Source: Planctomycetota bacterium
Lineage (GTDB): Bacteria; Planctomycetota; UBA1135; GCA-002686595
Direction of reading: 5' to 3'
DNA length: 64,000 bases
Assembly (NCBI GenBank): GCA_026692665.1
Contig: JAPLOF010000026.1
Location: 62,001-126,000 of the forward strand
Made by a program: the position numbers and the translations under genes. Each line of letters opens with the position of its first letter. Positions within the stretch are counted from its first letter, which is position 1. Positions 60,230 through 64,000 of the stretch are shown here, piece after piece. The notes below the pieces were generated by a model that searched no databases, was not told the DNA's origin, and worked only from the letters and a program-made list of their open reading frames with translations.

Positions 60230-60357
60230 CCTGAACCTCTGCCTCCGGTGCCTGGCTAACTTCCACCGGACTCGATTCCGGGGAATCCGCCTGCGCGCGG
60301 ATTCCCCGGAATCGAGTCCGGTGGAAGTTAGCCAGGCACCGGAGGCAGAGGTTCAGG
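60230..60357. repeat. Perfect 61-bp inverted repeat with 6-nt loop
   Basis: The arms at 60230-60290 and 60297-60357 are exact reverse complements over 61 bp, separated by CTGCGC. The prmA stop codon (60353-60355) lies at the foot of the right arm, so a prmA transcript would end in a very long hairpin. Each arm contains smaller palindromes, such as CCGGTG...CACCGG. The arms are less GC-rich than their surroundings. It is not a coding sequence. A mobile palindromic element of REP/MITE type, an RNase III-type processing hairpin, or an assembly artefact are all possible. Confidence 0.95.
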
Positions 60358-61267
60358 AGCCGCGGCGGCCGACGAACGAGTGCCAGCGGCCGCGCACGGG
60401 GCGCTCGGTGATCGTCAGGCCGGCGGAGGTGAGCGCGTGGTCGGTGGCTTCGGCGTGTTGGGCTGGGCAGCCGGAGAGGGCGAACCAGCCGCCGGGGCGC
60501 AGGCAGGAGCGGAAGTCGGCGGCGTGCAGTTGCAGGACGTCGGAGTAGATGTTCGCGAGCAGGGCGTCGAAGGGGCGCTCGCGCACCGGGAGCAGCTCGA
60601 AGCCGCCGGTCGAGAAGCGGCACGTCGCGCCGTAGCCGTTGCGCTCGGCCAGGTCGCGTGCGTTGGGCTCTGCATTGGGATCGATGTCGAACGCGACGAC
60701 CTCTCTCGCACCGAACTGCGCGGCGGCGACGGCCAGGATCCCGCTGCCCGTGCCGCAGTCGACGACGCGCTCGCCCGGGATCAGGTGGTCCTGGATCGCG
60801 CGCAGCATCATCCGCGTCGTCGCGTGGCGGCCGCTGCCGAACGACGCGCCGGGCTCGAGCACCATCGTCACGTCGCCGGGACGGGTGGCGGACCTCGTCC
60901 AGGGCGAGAGCACGCACAGATTGCCCACGCGGAACGGCTTCCAGACCTTCATCCACGAGGTCGCGTAGTCCTCGGGCGGCAGCGGTTTGAACTCGACCGC
61001 GAGATCGCCGAGCGCGGTTTCGCCCGTCGAATCCGCGAGCGACCTCAGCGCGGCCACGATGCGTTCGCGGTTCGCCGGCGTGTCGTCGCGGCGCGGAAGG
61101 AACGTGCGCACGTACTCGAACCCCTCGGGCGCCGCGGCGACGCCCAGCGAGGGACGCCCGAAGGCGACGCTGGTGCACGGCCCATCCTGGAGCGTCTCCG
61201 CGACGAGCTCGTGCCAGCCGATGGGCGCGAGGACACGGACTTCGGTCCACGCCGGGATCGTGCTCAT
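60353..61267 (-). CDS. prmA: Ribosomal protein L11 methyltransferase-like protein
   Basis: 304 residues. The N-terminal substrate domain (WTEVRVLAPIGWHELVAETL) precedes a class I SAM methyltransferase domain. The PrmA signature EPGASFGSGRHATTRMML replaces the usual DPGLAFGTGxHPTT, motif I is VVDCGTGSGILAVAAAQFGA, and LLANIYSDVLQLHA is the ANI-type motif. PrmA trimethylates ribosomal protein uL11. The change of His-Pro to His-Ala and Gly-Thr to Gly-Ser in the signature is unusual but conservative. The ATG overlaps the helicase stop codon (ATGA). The last codons run into a long inverted repeat. Confidence 0.87.
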   Translation of the reverse strand: MSTIPAWTEVRVLAPIGWHELVAETLQDGPCTSVAFGRPSLGVAAAPEGFEYVRTFLPRRDDTPANRERIVAALRSLADSTGETALGDLAVEFKPLPPEDYATSWMKVWKPFRVGNLCVLSPWTRSATRPGDVTMVLEPGASFGSGRHATTRMMLRAIQDHLIPGERVVDCGTGSGILAVAAAQFGAREVVAFDIDPNAEPNARDLAERNGYGATCRFSTGGFELLPVRERPFDALLANIYSDVLQLHAADFRSCLRPGGWFALSGCPAQHAEATDHALTSAGLTITERPVRGRWHSFVGRRGS

Positions 61268-64000
61268 GCTCCACCTCCATCGAGTTCCGTGCTGCCGGCC
61301 TGGAATGCGTCGAACGGCGCGTCGAGTCCTCGTTCACGCACCGAGTCGGTCAAGTTCATGTGCCGCAGAGCCTCGCGCACGCAGTGGTCCGTGTCTCCGC
61401 GCACGAGGCGCGCCAGGTCGCCCGGAGGTCCGGCCGGGTCGGTCTCCAGCGCGAGGGCGACGGGCAGCTCGCGCAGGAACATGCGGTGCCGCGGTTCCAG
61501 CGCGCGGCCGTCGAGCACGAACACGCAGCCACGGTCCGTCTCGCGGCGCATCAGCCGGCCGAATCCCTGCCGGAACTTCGACAGCGACTTGGGCATGTAG
61601 ATCTGGCGGCGCTGCTCCGCGATCCCGATCGCAGCGCACTGCGCCTGGTGGTATCGGTCGGGCACGCCGTAGGGGAGCTTCACGATCACGAGGTACTGCA
61701 GGGCATCGCCCGGGAAGTCGGCGCCGTACCAGAACGTGTCGACGCCCATCAGCACGGATCCGACGCGTGCGCGGAAGAGGTCCGCGAGCTCTTCCTTCAC
61801 GGTCCCTTCCTGGTTCTGGAACCAGAACGGGATGCGGCGCGCACGGAAGAAGCCCAGGAGTTCCTCGCCGACGCGCTTCATGTCGTTCGCATTCGTGAAC
61901 AGCACGAGCATGCGGCCGCGCGTGCGTTCACCGAGGTGCGCGACGAAGCGGCGGACGTAGGCCAGGAACGCGTCCTTGTCGCGCTGCACGTTCGGCGCGT
62001 CCTTCGGGATCGCCACGAGCACCCGACTCCAGTCGAACACGTCGGGCGCCTTGAACGTGCGCACCGAGCAGCCGCTGCGTTCCTCGCCCGGCGCCGGGCG
62101 CGCCGCGCGATCCAGGCCGAGGTAGGCCTTCGCGGCGTCGAAACCCCCGGCGATCCAGGTCGTCGCCGAGAGGAACGCGGCGTTCGCGAGCTCGGGGTAG
62201 TACGTGCGGCCGAGGACCTCGTTCGGGAGGAGCACACGGGCCGCGAGGACGAGCCCGCCGCGCGGTTCCGGCTCGACGTCGTAGAAGAACGTGTCGGTGA
62301 AGCTCGGCTTCTCGTCCTCGAGCGGCAGCCACGCGCCGATGGTCGTCAACGCCTCGTCGAGGTCCGCGCGCACCAGGTCGAGTCCGCGTCGCAGGCCGCC
62401 CGCTCCGCGCAGCGGCAGGTCGGCGATGCGTTCGGCCAGGTCCGAGAGGCACGTCTCGAGCAGTGCTCCCGCGCGCGAAGTCTCGATGCGCGCACGAATC
62501 AAGTCCTCGCCCTGTTTCTCGGCGTATTCGCGCATCAGGAAGTGCTGCTCGCTCTCGGGCCGCAGGCGCAGCTCCTCGCGCCGCCAGGCGTCGAACTCGA
62601 GAGCGGTGCGCTCCAGCTCGTCGACGCAGGACTCGAGGTCCTCGTACGCGCCCGCCGCGTTGTCCGTGCAGTCGCCCGAGGGCGTCCCAGCCAGCACCTG
62701 GCGCGCGAGGCGGTCGAGCACGGCACGCGAGTACGGCCGATCGGGTTGGCGGATGCGCGAGAGGATCCCGCGCAGCTCGCGGAAGGAGAGCGTGCGGCTC
62801 CAGGCGTTGTGCGCCTGCTCGTGCAAGTGCTCGCACTCGTCGAAGACGAGACGGCGGAAGAACTCGGGGCGCGCCAGCGCGAACGCCTGGTTCACGAGGA
62901 CGACGTGCGACTTCTCGGCCCGCTTGCGCGCGACCTCGGCGCCGCACGCCTGACGATCCTGTTTGTGCGTGCAGCAGCCGCTCTGTCCGCGCACGGCGCG
63001 CAGGATCGTCTCGAGCGCCTTCAGGTAGGGCGCCGTCGAGGAGATCCGGACCGGCGGCCGTCGCGGCAGACGATCGAGGTCGCCCTCGAGGTCCGTCATC
63101 GCGAAGACCGCGAGCTGCGACCAGGCGAGCCACGCCTCGCCCGACTCGTCCTCGGGAACGCTCGCCTTCAGCGCGCGCCAGCACAGGTAGTTGTCGCGGC
63201 CCTTCAGCAGCGTCACGCGCATCCCGGGCGCCACACCCGCGCGCGAGAGCGCGGCCAGGGCGCGCGGCACCTCGCGGTCGAGAGCCTGCTCCTGCAGCGC
63301 GCGCGTGTAGGTCGCGATCCCGATCCGCACGTCGTGGCGGCGCGCCCAGAGGAGCGCTGGAACGAGGTACGCGAGGGTCTTGCCGGTGCCCGTCGGCGCG
63401 TGCACGAGCAGCAGCTCGCGCGAGCCGAGCGTCCGCGCGACCTCGCGCGCCGTCTGGTGCTGGCTCGCGCGGTACGAGCCCCGCAATCCGTCTTTTCCGC
63501 CGAAAAGCTCCAGCAGATGCCGCTCGAAGATCTCGTCGAGCAGCGTCATGTCCTCGGGATCGAAGGGCATGTCGCCCTCGCGATCCGCCGGGACGTTGTC
63601 GAGGCCCGACCAGCGCTCCATCTCTCGCGCGCAGGCCGGCCGGGCGTCGTCCAGCAGGTCTTCGAGTGCCTGCTCGTGGCGCGAGAAGCGCGCGAGGCGT
63701 CCGTCCTCCACGCCCGTCAACGCGGTGCCGGCCCAGGCCGACGTGGCGTCGAGCAGGGACAGCGCGAGGCCCATCCGGCCCGCGGCTGGTGCGTCCGTCG
63801 CGGCCAGTCCTCGCCAGGCGCGCGTGCAGGCGGCGGCGAGCACGCACAGCAGCGGTTCCTCGAGCGCGTGGACGCGCCGGGCCAGCTCGATCGTCGCGCC
63901 ACGCACGTCGTGCGGTCCGAATCCGAACTGCGGCGCATCCTTGGCCAGCAGCGCGACGAGGCCCTCGCGCCGGCCCGCGAGACGTCCCGGCAAGAAGAGG
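61264..64000 (-). CDS. DinG/XPD-type DNA helicase, 5' partial
   Basis: At least 911 residues; the frame is open to the window edge, so the N-terminus is missing. It has Walker A LLVHAPTGTGKTLAYLVPAL, a GIATYTRALQEQAL motif Ia, and motif II LVFDECEHLHEQ, a variant of DEAH. Cysteines in DNYLCWRALK, SGCCTHKQDRQACGAE and nearby match the 4Fe-4S domain of XPD/DinG helicases. Motif VI is FRQGFGRLMRRETDRGCVFV. It should unwind DNA 5' to 3' and act on R-loops, D-loops or G-quadruplexes. Its stop overlaps the prmA start. Confidence 0.9.
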   Translation of the reverse strand, partial: LFLPGRLAGRREGLVALLAKDAPQFGFGPHDVRGATIELARRVHALEEPLLCVLAAACTRAWRGLAATDAPAAGRMGLALSLLDATSAWAGTALTGVEDGRLARFSRHEQALEDLLDDARPACAREMERWSGLDNVPADREGDMPFDPEDMTLLDEIFERHLLELFGGKDGLRGSYRASQHQTAREVARTLGSRELLLVHAPTGTGKTLAYLVPALLWARRHDVRIGIATYTRALQEQALDREVPRALAALSRAGVAPGMRVTLLKGRDNYLCWRALKASVPEDESGEAWLAWSQLAVFAMTDLEGDLDRLPRRPPVRISSTAPYLKALETILRAVRGQSGCCTHKQDRQACGAEVARKRAEKSHVVLVNQAFALARPEFFRRLVFDECEHLHEQAHNAWSRTLSFRELRGILSRIRQPDRPYSRAVLDRLARQVLAGTPSGDCTDNAAGAYEDLESCVDELERTALEFDAWRREELRLRPESEQHFLMREYAEKQGEDLIRARIETSRAGALLETCLSDLAERIADLPLRGAGGLRRGLDLVRADLDEALTTIGAWLPLEDEKPSFTDTFFYDVEPEPRGGLVLAARVLLPNEVLGRTYYPELANAAFLSATTWIAGGFDAAKAYLGLDRAARPAPGEERSGCSVRTFKAPDVFDWSRVLVAIPKDAPNVQRDKDAFLAYVRRFVAHLGERTRGRMLVLFTNANDMKRVGEELLGFFRARRIPFWFQNQEGTVKEELADLFRARVGSVLMGVDTFWYGADFPGDALQYLVIVKLPYGVPDRYHQAQCAAIGIAEQRRQIYMPKSLSKFRQGFGRLMRRETDRGCVFVLDGRALEPRHRMFLRELPVALALETDPAGPPGDLARLVRGDTDHCVREALRHMNLTDSVRERGLDAPFDAFQAGSTELDGGGA

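Noticed and set aside
60230-60357. Integron attC site as an explanation of the long palindrome
   Set aside because: The expected RYYYAAC and GTTRRRY core sites do not match, attC stems contain bulges whereas this is perfect, and no integrase or cassette array is present.

Overview
This is a GC-rich bacterial chromosome segment with dense, conventional protein-coding content. I see no rRNA or tRNA genes, CRISPR arrays, insertion sequences or prophage genes. Several features point to a planctomycete. These are an adjacent DUF1800/DUF1501 gene pair, an ECF sigma factor translationally coupled to a membrane-anchored von Willebrand A (YfbK-type) protein, several secreted proteins with no known function, and a secreted protease ending in a Cys-rich C-terminal domain (motif CFGHGSATPCPCGN) that I associate with Saltatorellus/Engelhardtia/Rohdeia-type planctomycetes. 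The assignment is an inference from gene content, not from a marker gene.

Layout. 1-12.6 kb: an ASST-like protein (cut by the window edge), a DUF4870 protein, a GNAT acetyltransferase and ureohydrolase pair, the ECF sigma/VWA operon, a run of overlapping small membrane genes ending in a DUF423 protein, a PhoD-like phosphatase fused to an esterase, and tryptophan 2,3-dioxygenase. 12.7-27 kb: a PLP transsulfuration enzyme, a DUF547 lipoprotein, a UbiD-family decarboxylase, a TPR protein, lipoproteins, the DUF1800/DUF1501 pair, and a metalloprotease whose catalytic domain is split by a seven-repeat propeller. 27-34 kb: Nudix hydrolase, FolC, a DUF2752 protein, then a sigma-54 activator divergent from a three-gene redox-like operon (CMD, DsrE, flavin reductase-like) that has a good sigma-54 promoter. 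33-45 kb is mostly information processing: RsgA, DEAD-box helicase, SpoU methyltransferase, RarA, a DUF4143 ATPase with a palindromic operator, an MFS transporter, RecD2, ribosomal protein bS21 and an RluA-type pseudouridine synthase. 45-50 kb: a phospholipase D-like protein, a large membrane protein, a DUF2911 protein, an alpha/beta hydrolase and an acyl-CoA thioesterase. 50-60 kb: a glycan-assembly neighbourhood with four soluble glycosyltransferases and two polytopic GT39-like ones, plus an ABC ATPase and a protein that looks like a radical SAM enzyme without its iron-sulphur cysteines. 60-64 kb: PrmA and a DinG/XPD-type helicase cut by the window end.

Regulatory style. Many genes with free upstream DNA have a TAnnnT hexamer ending 6-11 nt before the start codon and no Shine-Dalgarno sequence, as expected if their mRNAs are leaderless. 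Within operons, ATGA or GTGA stop-start overlaps are common. Both patterns were used to choose start codons.

The strongest leads are: the propeller inserted between the zinc-binding helix and the Met-turn of the protease; a perfect 61-bp inverted repeat with a 6-nt loop whose foot is the prmA stop codon; the cysteine-less radical SAM relative; the sigma-54 operon with tandem 17-bp upstream repeats; the five-hairpin rpsU-rluA intergenic region; and the leaderless-promoter signature itself.
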